Positions 28,911 to 39,100 of a stretch of 64,000 nt of DNA are shown piece by piece. The position numbers and the translations under genes are program-made. The stretch is from Christiangramia portivictoriae DSM 23547 (GTDB lineage Bacteria > Bacteroidota > Bacteroidia > Flavobacteriales > Flavobacteriaceae): contig NZ_AUHF01000001.1 of assembly GCF_000423045.1 (NCBI RefSeq), positions 124,001 through 188,000 on the forward strand, read 5' to 3'. How positions within the stretch are numbered: the stretch's first letter is position 1; each line of letters opens with the position of its first letter. A model generated the notes under the pieces. It saw nothing but the letters and a program-made list of their open reading frames with translations, searched no databases and had not been told where the DNA came from.

Positions 28911-29798
28911 ATGTCTAAAAATGTAATTTGTTTTGGCGAGGTCCTTTGGGATGTATTACCCAATGAAGAAAAAATCGGAGGAGCCCCCTTAAATGTCGCC
29001 TTGAGACTGAATTCATTGAATGTAAATTCTACGATCATTAGTAAAGTTGGAAATGATCAATATGGGGAACGACTAATTGAATATTTGAGCGAGAATGGCC
29101 AGAATCATATAATTCAAAAGGATCAAGAACACGAAACCGGGATTGTCGATGTACAAATAGACAGGGCTGGAAATGCTTCTTATACTATTAAGTTTCCGTC
29201 TGCCTGGGACTATATTGAATATACGCCAAACTTGAAAAATAAAGTCTCCAGAGCTGATTATTTCATCTATGGAAGTTTGGTTAATAGAAATAAAGAATCC
29301 CGTACAACCTTATTTAAGCTTTTAGAAGTAGCTAATTATAAGGTATTAGATGTCAACTTACGAAAGCCACATTATGATATGGCTACTTTAGTTGATTTAA
29401 TGTCTTACGCTGACTTCATTAAGCTTAATAGAGATGAACTTGAAGAGGTTTGCAGTTATTTAAAAGGAGACACAACTACCTCGGTTACAGAAATGCTCAG
29501 ATTGATTTCTGAATATACTCAAACAGATCATATTTGCGTTACCCAGGGAGCTTGTGGAGTAACATTATATCACCAGGGTGATTTTTATCATAATACAGGC
29601 TTTCTGGTAAAGGTCAAAGATACGGTTGGTGCGGGAGACTCTTTTCTAGCTGGCTATGTATCCCAATTGATTCAGGGAAAAAGACCCAATATGGCTTTGG
29701 ATTTTGCTTGTGCTCTTGCGGGATTGGTAGCCTCTAAAGCTGGAGCGAATTCCCTTGTTTCCCATGAGGAGATAAATGATTTACTTTGGGAAGGTTAG
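28911..29798 (+). CDS. Fructokinase, PfkB family, PUL A copy
   Basis: A protein of 295 residues. PfkB signatures: IGGAPLNVALRL near the N-terminus and DTVGAGDSFLAGYVSQ near 243-258 with the catalytic Asp. It phosphorylates cytoplasmic fructose, feeding glycolysis, and closes the pathway after the MFS porter. It is nearly identical in DNA and protein to the gene at 45846; the proteins differ at about six positions plus two extra N-terminal residues here (MSKNVICFGE). That degree of identity is much higher than for any other gene pair between the two loci. Confidence 0.92.
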   Translation: MSKNVICFGEVLWDVLPNEEKIGGAPLNVALRLNSLNVNSTIISKVGNDQYGERLIEYLSENGQNHIIQKDQEHETGIVDVQIDRAGNASYTIKFPSAWDYIEYTPNLKNKVSRADYFIYGSLVNRNKESRTTLFKLLEVANYKVLDVNLRKPHYDMATLVDLMSYADFIKLNRDELEEVCSYLKGDTTTSVTEMLRLISEYTQTDHICVTQGACGVTLYHQGDFYHNTGFLVKVKDTVGAGDSFLAGYVSQLIQGKRPNMALDFACALAGLVASKAGANSLVSHEEINDLLWEG

Positions 29799-30069
29799 AT
29801 GACTCCTGTATCTTATAATACACAAACCTTTTTTCTAATTGAAGGGCCCATTTTAAAATAGATAAAACATCATTTAAGTTTATTCTTAATCTGACCTCCG
29901 TACATAATAATTCCTGTTTATTCCAATCTATTAAGTTGATTTGGCATATCCGGTTTTAAAATTAGACTCCATCTTTTTTTTATTTAGCAAAACTAGCCTG
30001 TAAAATCCCGAAGACGTCATAAAGCCACTACGTTTTATATACGTCTTTATCAGGATTTTACTGGATTTT
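29799..30069. other. Intergenic region between PUL A and PUL B with imperfect inverted repeat
   Basis: No gene seen. 30001-30060 begins with TAAAATCC and ends with GGATTTTA, with GACGT / ACGTC inside, forming an imperfect inverted repeat of about 18 bp per arm. It has no T-run, so it is not a standard terminator. It ends 10 nt before the start of the duplicated sensor-promoter segment and may mark a rearrangement point or a regulatory structure. Confidence 0.4.
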
Positions 30070-30339
30070 TAGGAATGTATAAAAGGAATAAAAGCCCCAG
30101 CCGGTTTAAAACTCAAATCAAGTTGAAATTTATTGGACCATTTTTAGACTTTAGTCTATTCACGCATGGTAGATTAATGTTAAGAAAGAAATCTTTTTTA
30201 TACTATTGTAGTAAACACAATTAGGTTTGAAAATTCAGAGTTTCAGTTTCATTTTATTCTTATTCATCCTTTTAGCTTTTCAAAGTTCTTGTACTTCGAA
30301 CAGGAATGAAGAAGAAATCTACATTGGCTTCTCACAATG
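30070..30339 (+). repeat. Duplicated segment, copy B: sensor promoter plus signal-peptide codons
   Basis: Near-identical partner of 10455-10723, covering the promoter and first ~37 codons of the PUL B sensor. Contains the perfect palindrome AGACT-TT-AGTCT (30146-30157) and the -7-like box TACTATTG (30201-30208). Confidence 0.9.
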
Positions 30340-32971
30340 CTTGAGTAATCATCCATGGAGAACATCTATGAACGAAAGTATGGCTATCAAAGCTTCTTTA
30401 AATCCACAAATTAATCTGGAGATAAAAGAGGCCAAAGGCGATGGGCAAAAGCAAATAGAGGATATTCAGAAGATGATAGATGCAGAAAAGGATTTAATTA
30501 TAATATCTCCGTTAGATCCAGAGTCCATTGCGCCCGTTGTTGAAAAAGCCTTTAAAGCTGGTATACCTGTTATTCTAATAGACAGAAAGGTTGAAACTGA
30601 GGACTACACGGCTTTTATTGGTGCAGATAATCTTGAAGTAGGTCATAATGCAGGTAATTACATAGCCTCAAATGTAAATGGATTTATAAAGGTTATAGAA
30701 ATCAAAGGTCATGATAAGTCTACCCCAACCAGAGAAAGAAGCAAAGGTTTTTACGAAATAGTGGATAAAGAGGAGCGAATTTCGGTTGTAGAATCTTTCA
30801 AAGGAGTTCCTGGCGATAATTTTTCCAAAACATTAGACTCAATAGGAAAAAATATAGACTTTGTATATGCTTTTAATGATGAATTGGCAGCTGAAGCATG
30901 GAGGATTGCTAGGGATAAAGGATTAGCGAACCAAATAAAATTTATTGGTGTAGATGGATTAAGTATTTCAGATGGAGGAATCAATATGGTCCAAAATGGA
31001 ATATTGAATGCAACAATTTATTATCCTACTGGAGGGGCGGAGTCCATAGATCTGGCTTGGGACATTCTAAATGGTAGAAGCTATAAAAAGGACAACATAC
31101 TTAAAACTATAGTTATCGACAGGTTTAATGCAGATATTATGAAAAACCAATTCGATAAAATTCAGTTACAACAACAGGAAATAGAAGAACAAATCTTGGC
31201 AATTGCTAAGCAACAGGAACTTTATTATGCTCAGAACAATCTATTAAAGATCACTATGGTCCTACTGGCGGTGATCCTAAGTCTCGCAGTTTATAGTATC
31301 TATAGTATTTTTGCCATTAGAAAGAAAAATCGACAACTGCAGCTAACTAATAGAAAAGTAGTTCAGCAACGAAATCAGATTGAAGAAATTGCTCAAGAAG
31401 TAAAAAATAGCAATGAGGCAAAGATGAATTTTTTTACAGGTCTTTCCCATGAATTTAAGACTCCTATTACTTTAATTCAAAGTTCTATTGAATCGCTGGC
31501 TGAAAGTTCAAAATTGAAAGGAACGAGACTAATGGCCGAAATTGAATTAATTCACAATAATTCAAACCGTCTGTTGAGATTGATAAACAACTTATTAGAT
31601 TTTAGAAGGGTTGAAAATAGAAACTTTAATTTAAGGGTTTCCAGAACTAATATCACAGATTTTTCTAGGTACATTCTAAATGATTTTCAAAGGGAAGCCA
31701 GGAAAAGAAATATTGAATTAATTTTAAACTCCAATCATGAAGATCTGGAATTATTTATAGATCGCAGTTTAATGGATAAGGCATACTTTAATCTTCTATC
31801 CAATGCCTTTAAGTTTACACCCGAAAATGGTAAAATAAAGATCGAAATCATTGACCATGAAGAATCAAATGAAGTTCAAATTTTATTTAAAGATTCTGGA
31901 ATTGGAATTCCGGAAAATGAAATTGAAAATGTCTTCGATGCTTTCTTTAGAGGCTCGGCCAATCGTAAGAATAGTTCTGGAATAGGACTTAATCTTACCA
32001 AACAGTTCATTGAATTACATCTGGGAAAAATAGAGGTGAGATCAAAAAACGGAACTGAATTTACCATCACTCTTTTTAAAGGGAAAACACATTTCAATGA
32101 AGATCAAATTGTAGTGGAACCTCAATTGATTGATAATAATTTTGTCGATTTTTCAACGGAGCCAATTGAAGATGATAGTTATTCTATTGAAAATGAAGAG
32201 AGCGATGCTATAGAGCGATATTCAATTTTGATTATTGAAGACAATCCGGATCTTTCAAAGTTCTTGAAAAATAAACTTAAAAAGGAGTTCCTGGTTTACC
32301 ATTCGAATGGAGAGGATGCAATTGATCAGGCCTTTGAATTTATACCAGACATAGTTATTTGTGATGTAAATTTACCGGGCGTAAGTGGTTTCGATATTTG
32401 TAGGGAATTGAAAAATGACTTGAGAACATCTCATATCCCAACAATTATTCTAACAGCACTAGGTGATAAAGACTCATATTTAGAAGGATTACGTTCTGGA
32501 ACCGATCTATACCTTACAAAACCTTTTAGTTTCAATATCCTATTACAATCCCTGAAATCACTTCTCTTCAATAGAGAAAAATTAAGGTACTATTATACGA
32601 ATAACATACATAAAATCGAAGATTCCCAAGAATTTGGCACACCAGAGCAGCAATTCCTTGCAAAGTTTAATGAATTGATTAAACAGAATCTTGATAATTC
32701 AGATTTCACAGTTGAAAATCTAGCGAAAGAACTTTCTATATCAAGGGTGCAATTATATAGAAAAGTGAAATCAATCATGGGTCTTAGTGTGAGTGATTAT
32801 ATAGCAAATTATAAATTAGAGAAAGCCAAAGCTTTACTTAAAACATCATCAATGACCGTTTCTGAAATTGCTTATAAATGTGGTTTTACGTCACCCAGCT
32901 ATTTCAGTACCTCCTTTAAAAATAAGTATGACACCTCTCCTGTAAGCTATAGAAAAAGTTCGCAAAAATAA
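30227..32971 (+). CDS. Hybrid two-component system regulator of PUL B (PBP-HK-REC-AraC)
   Basis: A protein of 914 residues with the architecture of the PUL A sensor: periplasmic sugar-binding domain (about 30-310), transmembrane helix (about 341-363), HisKA (FFTGLSHEFKTPITLI, His408), HATPase (NLLSNAFKFTP, DSGIGIPENE), receiver (Asp713 in ICDVNLPG) and AraC HTH pair at the end. The first ~37 residues are identical to the PUL A sensor except one, but the binding domain diverges at once after that, so the two probably sense different sugars or bind the same sugar with different affinity. TTG start as in the paralogue. Likely activator of the 33245-46727 operon. Confidence 0.93.
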   Translation: MKIQSFSFILFLFILLAFQSSCTSNRNEEEIYIGFSQCLSNHPWRTSMNESMAIKASLNPQINLEIKEAKGDGQKQIEDIQKMIDAEKDLIIISPLDPESIAPVVEKAFKAGIPVILIDRKVETEDYTAFIGADNLEVGHNAGNYIASNVNGFIKVIEIKGHDKSTPTRERSKGFYEIVDKEERISVVESFKGVPGDNFSKTLDSIGKNIDFVYAFNDELAAEAWRIARDKGLANQIKFIGVDGLSISDGGINMVQNGILNATIYYPTGGAESIDLAWDILNGRSYKKDNILKTIVIDRFNADIMKNQFDKIQLQQQEIEEQILAIAKQQELYYAQNNLLKITMVLLAVILSLAVYSIYSIFAIRKKNRQLQLTNRKVVQQRNQIEEIAQEVKNSNEAKMNFFTGLSHEFKTPITLIQSSIESLAESSKLKGTRLMAEIELIHNNSNRLLRLINNLLDFRRVENRNFNLRVSRTNITDFSRYILNDFQREARKRNIELILNSNHEDLELFIDRSLMDKAYFNLLSNAFKFTPENGKIKIEIIDHEESNEVQILFKDSGIGIPENEIENVFDAFFRGSANRKNSSGIGLNLTKQFIELHLGKIEVRSKNGTEFTITLFKGKTHFNEDQIVVEPQLIDNNFVDFSTEPIEDDSYSIENEESDAIERYSILIIEDNPDLSKFLKNKLKKEFLVYHSNGEDAIDQAFEFIPDIVICDVNLPGVSGFDICRELKNDLRTSHIPTIILTALGDKDSYLEGLRSGTDLYLTKPFSFNILLQSLKSLLFNREKLRYYYTNNIHKIEDSQEFGTPEQQFLAKFNELIKQNLDNSDFTVENLAKELSISRVQLYRKVKSIMGLSVSDYIANYKLEKAKALLKTSSMTVSEIAYKCGFTSPSYFSTSFKNKYDTSPVSYRKSSQK

Positions 32972-33042
32972 ATACTTGAAGTTACGAGTCTTCAAATGAC
33001 CTTCTTAAAACGTACGAATCTTAAAAACAGGGTTTAACTTTG

Positions 33043-33070
33043 TGTAACCTGACTGAAATCACAAGTTACA
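33043..33070. promoter_or_regulatory. TGTAAC-N16-GTTACA inverted repeat upstream of PUL B operon
   Basis: Inverted hexamers at 33043-33048 and 33065-33070, about 190 nt before the MFS start. PUL A carries four copies of the same hexamer at a similar distance. Candidate operator. Confidence 0.35.
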
Positions 33071-33156
33071 TTTTCTAAACTACAACGGTTTCGTTCATAT
33101 TAAAATCATTCCTTAGCCACCGTTATTACTGCGCTTGCCAACTTTTAATAAATACG

Positions 33157-33221
33157 TTAACAATGTCATAACATTTTGAAACATTAAAAAAATACGTGCA
33201 GCTTTTTTAAGAATACTTTAG
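33157..33221 (+). promoter_or_regulatory. PUL B operon promoter with phased AAC elements
   Basis: AAC triplets at 33159, 33170 and 33180, the last within AACATTA (33180-33186), then TACTTTAG (33214-33221), a -7-like box 31 nt before the ATG. Position and spacing match the PUL A promoter although most bases between have changed. Confidence 0.45.
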
Positions 33222-33244
33222 TCACAGAATTAATTTTTGTGATT

Positions 33245-34594
33245 ATGAAAAAAATATGGATTTGGTCAATTACTGCAGCTTTAGCTGGTTTTCTTTTTGG
33301 ATTTGATACCGTAGTTATATCTGGCGCAGACCAAACCCTTCAAACATTATGGGATTCTTCTGATGTTTTCCACGGCACGGTCGTCATGGCTATGGCATTG
33401 TGGGGTACTGTTGTGGGAGCTCTATTAGGAGGTATACCCACCAAAAAATTCGGAAGGAAGAATACTCTTATAGCTATAGGGCTTTTATATACTATATCAG
33501 CTTTTGGTTCTGCACTTGCAAATGAACCTCTTGTATTCTCATTTTTCAGATTTATAGGAGGTTTGGGAGTTGGTGCCTCTACTATTGCAGCACCTGCATA
33601 CATATCTGAAATAGCACCTGCCAAGGATCGAGGGAAACTTGTGGGTTTATATCAATTTAATATAGTATTCGGGATTCTGGCGGCCTTTATGTCAAATTAT
33701 TTTCTAAGTGGTGTAGGTGAGAACGCCTGGAGATGGATGCTTGGAGTCGAGGCAATACCTGCAATACTTTATACAGTATTTACTTTAGGAATACCTAAAA
33801 GTCCGAGATGGTTGATTTCGAGATCCAAAACCCGCGAGGCTAAAGAAGTATTACAATTGATTTATCCAGAAAAGGATCCTGAAATTTTAATGTTAGAAAT
33901 CAATTCTCCAAAAACTGAAAAGGCGGAAAATATCTTTTTAGGAAAGTATAAAACACCTTTGATGTTAGCCTTTCTGATCGCATTTTTTAATCAGATGTCT
34001 GGTATCAATGCTTTTCTGTATTATGCCCCTCGAATTTTTGAGGAGGCCGGTCTGGAGGAGAATACTTCTCTATTAAGTAGTATTGGAATAGGCTTAGTTA
34101 ATTTGATATTTACGCTTCTTGGAATTTATTTAATTGATCGTGTAGGTAGAAAAAAATTAATGTACGTTGGATCTGTCGGATATATAATCTCGCTAGGTCT
34201 GGTAGCAGCTGCTTTTTTTCTTGACTGGCAAGGTATGTCTGTTCCCATTTTCTTATTCCTGTTCATTGCAGCACATGCAGTGGGTCAGGGAGCGGTTATA
34301 TGGGTTTTTATTTCTGAAATATTCCCAAACCATTTACGTAGTGAAGGCCAGGCATTTGGAAGCTCTATTCATTGGATTCTAGCTGCTCTTATTCCAAGCT
34401 TTGTACCCTATATGTTTACGATAGTAGGTGCAGGATATGTATTTACATTCTTTGCGGTAATGATGGTGCTTCAGCTACTATTCGTTGCGGTATTAATGCC
34501 AGAAACTAAAGGTAAAAGTCTAGAAGAATTAGAGGAGGAATTAAGTTTTTTAGGCAACCCCAAAGTCAAATTCTCCCATAACTACAATAAATAA
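33245..34594 (+). CDS. MFS sugar porter (fructose importer candidate), PUL B
   Basis: About 449 residues, strongly similar to the PUL A porter: GRKNTLIAIG, PKSPRWLISR, DRVGRKKLM and PETKGKSLE signatures with twelve membrane helices. ATG 33245 is preferred to the in-frame GTG at 33239, as for the paralogue. First gene of the PUL B operon; the next gene starts 5 nt after its stop. Expected to import fructose released in the periplasm. Confidence 0.9.
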   Translation: MKKIWIWSITAALAGFLFGFDTVVISGADQTLQTLWDSSDVFHGTVVMAMALWGTVVGALLGGIPTKKFGRKNTLIAIGLLYTISAFGSALANEPLVFSFFRFIGGLGVGASTIAAPAYISEIAPAKDRGKLVGLYQFNIVFGILAAFMSNYFLSGVGENAWRWMLGVEAIPAILYTVFTLGIPKSPRWLISRSKTREAKEVLQLIYPEKDPEILMLEINSPKTEKAENIFLGKYKTPLMLAFLIAFFNQMSGINAFLYYAPRIFEEAGLEENTSLLSSIGIGLVNLIFTLLGIYLIDRVGRKKLMYVGSVGYIISLGLVAAAFFLDWQGMSVPIFLFLFIAAHAVGQGAVIWVFISEIFPNHLRSEGQAFGSSIHWILAALIPSFVPYMFTIVGAGYVFTFFAVMMVLQLLFVAVLMPETKGKSLEELEEELSFLGNPKVKFSHNYNK

Positions 34595-34598
34595 TAAA

Positions 34599-36167
34599 AT
34601 GAAGAAAATTTTATACCTCATATTATTTTTACCCGTTTTTACCTGCTTTTCGCAACAACAGAAAACTACGTTTGATGAGGAAACGTTATATCGTCCCAAT
34701 TATCACTTTACTCCTCAACAGAATTGGATGAATGATCCAAACGGAATGTTTTATTTAAAAGGTAAGTATCATTTATTCTTTCAACACTATCCTGATGGAA
34801 ATACGTGGGGTCCTATGCATTGGGGTCATGCTACGTCTGAAAATTTGATTGACTGGGATGAAAAACCCATTGCAATATATCCTGATGAACTAGGCTATAT
34901 TTTTTCAGGGAGCGCAGTTGTAGACTTGGAAAATACTTCAGGATTTGCGGAAGATGGAGAAACTCCGATTATAGCAATGTTTACCTATCATAATGCTGAA
35001 GCTGAAAAAAGTGGATCCACAACTTTTCAATCACAGGCAATTGCGTATAGTCTTGATCAAGGCCGAACCTGGAAAAAATATGATGCAAATCCGGTTATAA
35101 AAAATCCCGGTATTCGAGACTTCAGAGATCCTAAAATGCAATGGGATGATTTGAATGAGCAATGGATAATGGTTTTAGCTGCGCAGGATAAATCACTTTT
35201 TTATACTTCAAAAAACCTTATTAATTGGGAATTAGCCTTTGAATTTGGAAATAAAATCGGGGCTCATGGAGGTGTATGGGAGTGTCCCGATTTTTTCCCG
35301 ATTCAGGTTAAAGATAGCAACGAAACGAAATGGGTGCTCATTCAAAGCCTTAATCCAGGAGCCTATAACGGTGGTTCAGGAACACAATATTTTGTTGGGG
35401 ACTTTGATGGTAAAAATTTCACTCCTGTAGCAGATCAAAAAAATCTTGAAGCTAACCATACTTACTGGTTGGATTTCGGAAAAGATAACTATGCTGGTGT
35501 CACCTGGGCTAATACTAATATGAAAGAAGATCAGAAATTATTCATTGGCTGGATGTCCAACTGGCAATATGCAGAGAAAGTTCCAACAACCAAGTGGAGA
35601 AGCTCCATGACCTTTCCACGTGAACTTACCTTAGTAAAAAAGGAAGATAGTACCTACCGTCTGTTTTCTGAACCAGCAAATCAGATAGATAAAATATCTA
35701 AGCAGAAGCGGCAAGAAAGTAAGATTAAATCTTCTGAAAATACACTGTTACTTGCAGATGATTCCAGGTTCGAAATGGATAAATTACGTGTAAAATTGAA
35801 GGTTACCATCTCAGGTAATAAAAGGTATACTTTCAACTTATCTAACGATCAAGGAGATTCATTGGTGTTTGGATTTCATTCGGCCGATAACACATTCTTT
35901 ATTGATCGAAGCAAATCAGGAAAAATAAATTTCAGCGAAAAATTCGCAGAAAAAATATCTACAGCACCCAGAACTTCGGAGGATGATTTATTAGAGGTTG
36001 AAATTTTACTTGATAAAACTTCAATTGAACTGTTTTATGATGAAGGAGAAACTGTGATGACAGAGATATTCTTTCCTAATTCACCCATGACTCAACTAGA
36101 GCTTATAACCACTGAAGATAATTTCACTATCGAAGATCTTCATATTTACCAACTTGAACTAAACTAA
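34599..36167 (+). CDS. GH32 exo-fructanase, PUL B
   Basis: A protein of 522 residues with a signal peptide (LILFLPVFTCFSQ) and no good lipobox, hence probably soluble periplasmic. Canonical catalytic set: Asp46 in WMNDPNG, Asp177 in FRDPK, Glu228 in WECPD. C-terminal beta-sandwich with LDKTSIELFYDEG. Paralogue of the first GH32 in PUL A and in the same place after the porter. Expected to trim fructose units from imported oligosaccharides (inulinase, levanase or invertase type cannot be told apart by eye). Confidence 0.93.
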   Translation: MKKILYLILFLPVFTCFSQQQKTTFDEETLYRPNYHFTPQQNWMNDPNGMFYLKGKYHLFFQHYPDGNTWGPMHWGHATSENLIDWDEKPIAIYPDELGYIFSGSAVVDLENTSGFAEDGETPIIAMFTYHNAEAEKSGSTTFQSQAIAYSLDQGRTWKKYDANPVIKNPGIRDFRDPKMQWDDLNEQWIMVLAAQDKSLFYTSKNLINWELAFEFGNKIGAHGGVWECPDFFPIQVKDSNETKWVLIQSLNPGAYNGGSGTQYFVGDFDGKNFTPVADQKNLEANHTYWLDFGKDNYAGVTWANTNMKEDQKLFIGWMSNWQYAEKVPTTKWRSSMTFPRELTLVKKEDSTYRLFSEPANQIDKISKQKRQESKIKSSENTLLLADDSRFEMDKLRVKLKVTISGNKRYTFNLSNDQGDSLVFGFHSADNTFFIDRSKSGKINFSEKFAEKISTAPRTSEDDLLEVEILLDKTSIELFYDEGETVMTEIFFPNSPMTQLELITTEDNFTIEDLHIYQLELN

Positions 36168-36172
36168 ATTAT

Positions 36173-39100
36173 ATGAAAATAAGAGCATTACTTAGTCTTT
36201 TAATTTTGCCTGCTTGGCTCACTGCACAACAAATTAATGTAGCAGGAAATGTAATTTCTGTAGATGATAATATTCCGCTTTCAGGAGTATCAGTGACGGT
36301 TAAAAATACAACAAAGGGAACTGCAACAGATTTTGATGGGAATTACTCTCTAAACAATGTTGATTCAGATGCTACGCTAGTATTTAGCTACCTTGGATTT
36401 GTTAGTCAAGAAATTGCGATAGACGGACGTACTAGTATAGACATCGCATTATCATCAGATTCTGAACAATTAGATGCGGTCGTGGTGACTGGTTATCAAA
36501 AGGAACGAAAAAAGGATATAACTGGAGCGGTGTCTGTGGTAGATGTCGAAGAGATGAAAAAGCAAACTGCCGCAAATCCAATAAGAGCATTACAAGGTCG
36601 GGTTCCCGGGATGCTAGTTACAGGTAATGGCGAACCTAGTTCTCCCACTACAGTCAGAATTCGAGGAATTGGTACTCTTAACAATAATGACCCATTATAC
36701 ATAATTGACGGAGTTCCTACAAAGGCTGGAATGCATGAACTCAATCCGAGAGATATCGAATCTATTCAGGTCTTAAAAGATGCTTCAGCTGCAAGTATTT
36801 ACGGCTCACGTGCAGCAAATGGGGTTATTATTGTAACTACAAAAGACGGTAAAATAGGTAAAGCTTCTTTAAACATAGATGCATACACTTCTGTATCTAA
36901 CTATACCACCAAAACTGAAATGTTGGATACGGAAGAGTATGGTCAAGTTTTATGGCAGGCTTTTATAAATAATGGTACCAATCCTAATTCGAATAGTGTC
37001 CAATACCGTTTTGACTGGGGAGTTAATTCAGAAACTGGTAGACCTTTTCTTAATGAAGTTCTGGTGCCAGAATTCCTTGATGATGAAGGTACTTTAAGAT
37101 CTTCAAATACAGATTGGTTTGATGAGATAACAAGAATGGGGGTTATTCAGAATGTGGATATGTCCTTGTCGAATGGAAATGATCAGGGTAATTACTATTT
37201 CTCTTTGGGTTATTACAATAATGAGGGAATAATAAAGACTACAGAGTTTAACCGACTTTCTGCAAGAATCAATAGCGACTATAAAATTTTTAATGGAAAA
37301 GTGACTATAGGTGAGAACTTAAGTATTACTAAAACCAATGAAGTTGGAGGATCACCTATAAATGAAGCATTGCAAGCATTACCAATCATTCCTGTTAGAA
37401 CGGTAGATGGAATGGGATGGGGTGGACCCGTTGGAGGAATGAACGATCGCCAGAATCCGGTAAGATTGCTAGAGGATAATAAGGAGAACGATTATGACTT
37501 TTTACGAATCTTTGGAAACTTTTATGCCGAAGCGCATCTTCTAGAAGGTCTTAACCTTCGTACCAGTATTGGGATTGATTATAGTAATTACTTCGCGAAA
37601 AATTTCAGGAAAAGATACGAATCAGGTTACTTAAACAATCCGGTAAATAGACTTCAAACTAATCAAAGCCACACCCTTAAAACAACCTGGACAAACACGT
37701 TAAATTACGATTATACCTTAGGAGATCACAGCTTTGGTGCTTTGGCGGGAACAGAGCTTTATAAGGAAAAATTTAATACATTTTATGCGTCTCGTGAGGA
37801 TTTCGTCATAGAAGGAGAAGATTTTCAGTATCTAGATGCTGGAACTGGCGAAAAGAATAACGGAGGAAGTGGAGCTGAAAATATTCTAATGTCCTATTTT
37901 TCCAGGCTTAATTACTCTTATAAAGACCGTTATCTGGCCTCTGGTACCTTGAGGTACGATGGATCTTCAAGATTTGGTCAGAACAATAGATACGGTTTGT
38001 TTCCTGCCTTTTCGCTGGGGTGGCGTGTAAGTGAAGAGAAATTCTTAAAAGATAATCTATCATTTGTGGACGATCTCAAATTTAGATTTGGTTGGGGAGT
38101 AACTGGTAACCAGGAAATTGATAATAACGCAATTTATAATATTTACCTAACCGATTACGCGAATACAGCTTATGATATCAATGGAGTAGGAAGTGGAGTT
38201 CTACCTTCTGGATATAAGTTAGTGCAAAATTCCAATCCTAATTTAAGGTGGGAGGAAAGTACAATGACCAACTTTGGTTTAGATTTTGAACTTTTCGACC
38301 AAACTTTATATGGTAGTGCCGAATATTATATCCGAGAGACTGAAGATATTCTTCTTCTTCCACCATATATTGGTGTTTTAGGAGAGGGAGGCAATCAATG
38401 GGTCAATGGAGCATCCATGGAAAACAGAGGTTTCGAGATTAGTCTTGGTACCAGATTAAATGTAACCGATGAATTATACATTAACCTCGATGGAAATATA
38501 AGCCAGTATCGTAATAAAATTACTAAGCTGCCTAATGAAGTAATTAATGCGTACGGTGGAGATGGACGAGGGCAGAATATTTTGGGGAGACCTATTAATT
38601 CTTTCTTCGGCTATGTCGCCGATGGACTTTTTAGAAGCGAAGAAGAAGTTAATAATCATGCCGATCAACCGGGTAAGGGGTTAGGACGAATTCGTTATGA
38701 GGACTTAAATAATGATGGAGTGATCAATGATTTCGATCGTACCTGGATTGGAGTGCCACATCCAGATTTAACATATGGCTTAAATGCCAATATCTCTTTC
38801 CGTCAATTTGATTTGTCCTTTCTATTACAAGGAGTGATAGGCGTAGATGTGATCAATGATTTTAAGTATGCAACAGATTTTTGGAGTGTATCTGAAACGG
38901 GATCCAATAAAGGAACTAGATTGCTAAATGCATGGTCTCCTGAAAACCCTAATTCCGATATTCCAGCGGTTTCACTGACCGATTCAAATTTTGAATCTAG
39001 ATTTTCCACTTATTTTATTGAGAATGGCTCTTACCTAAAGCTCCGAAACGCTCAAATTGGATACACTTTCGATAATAGTATCATAGATGATCTCAATATC

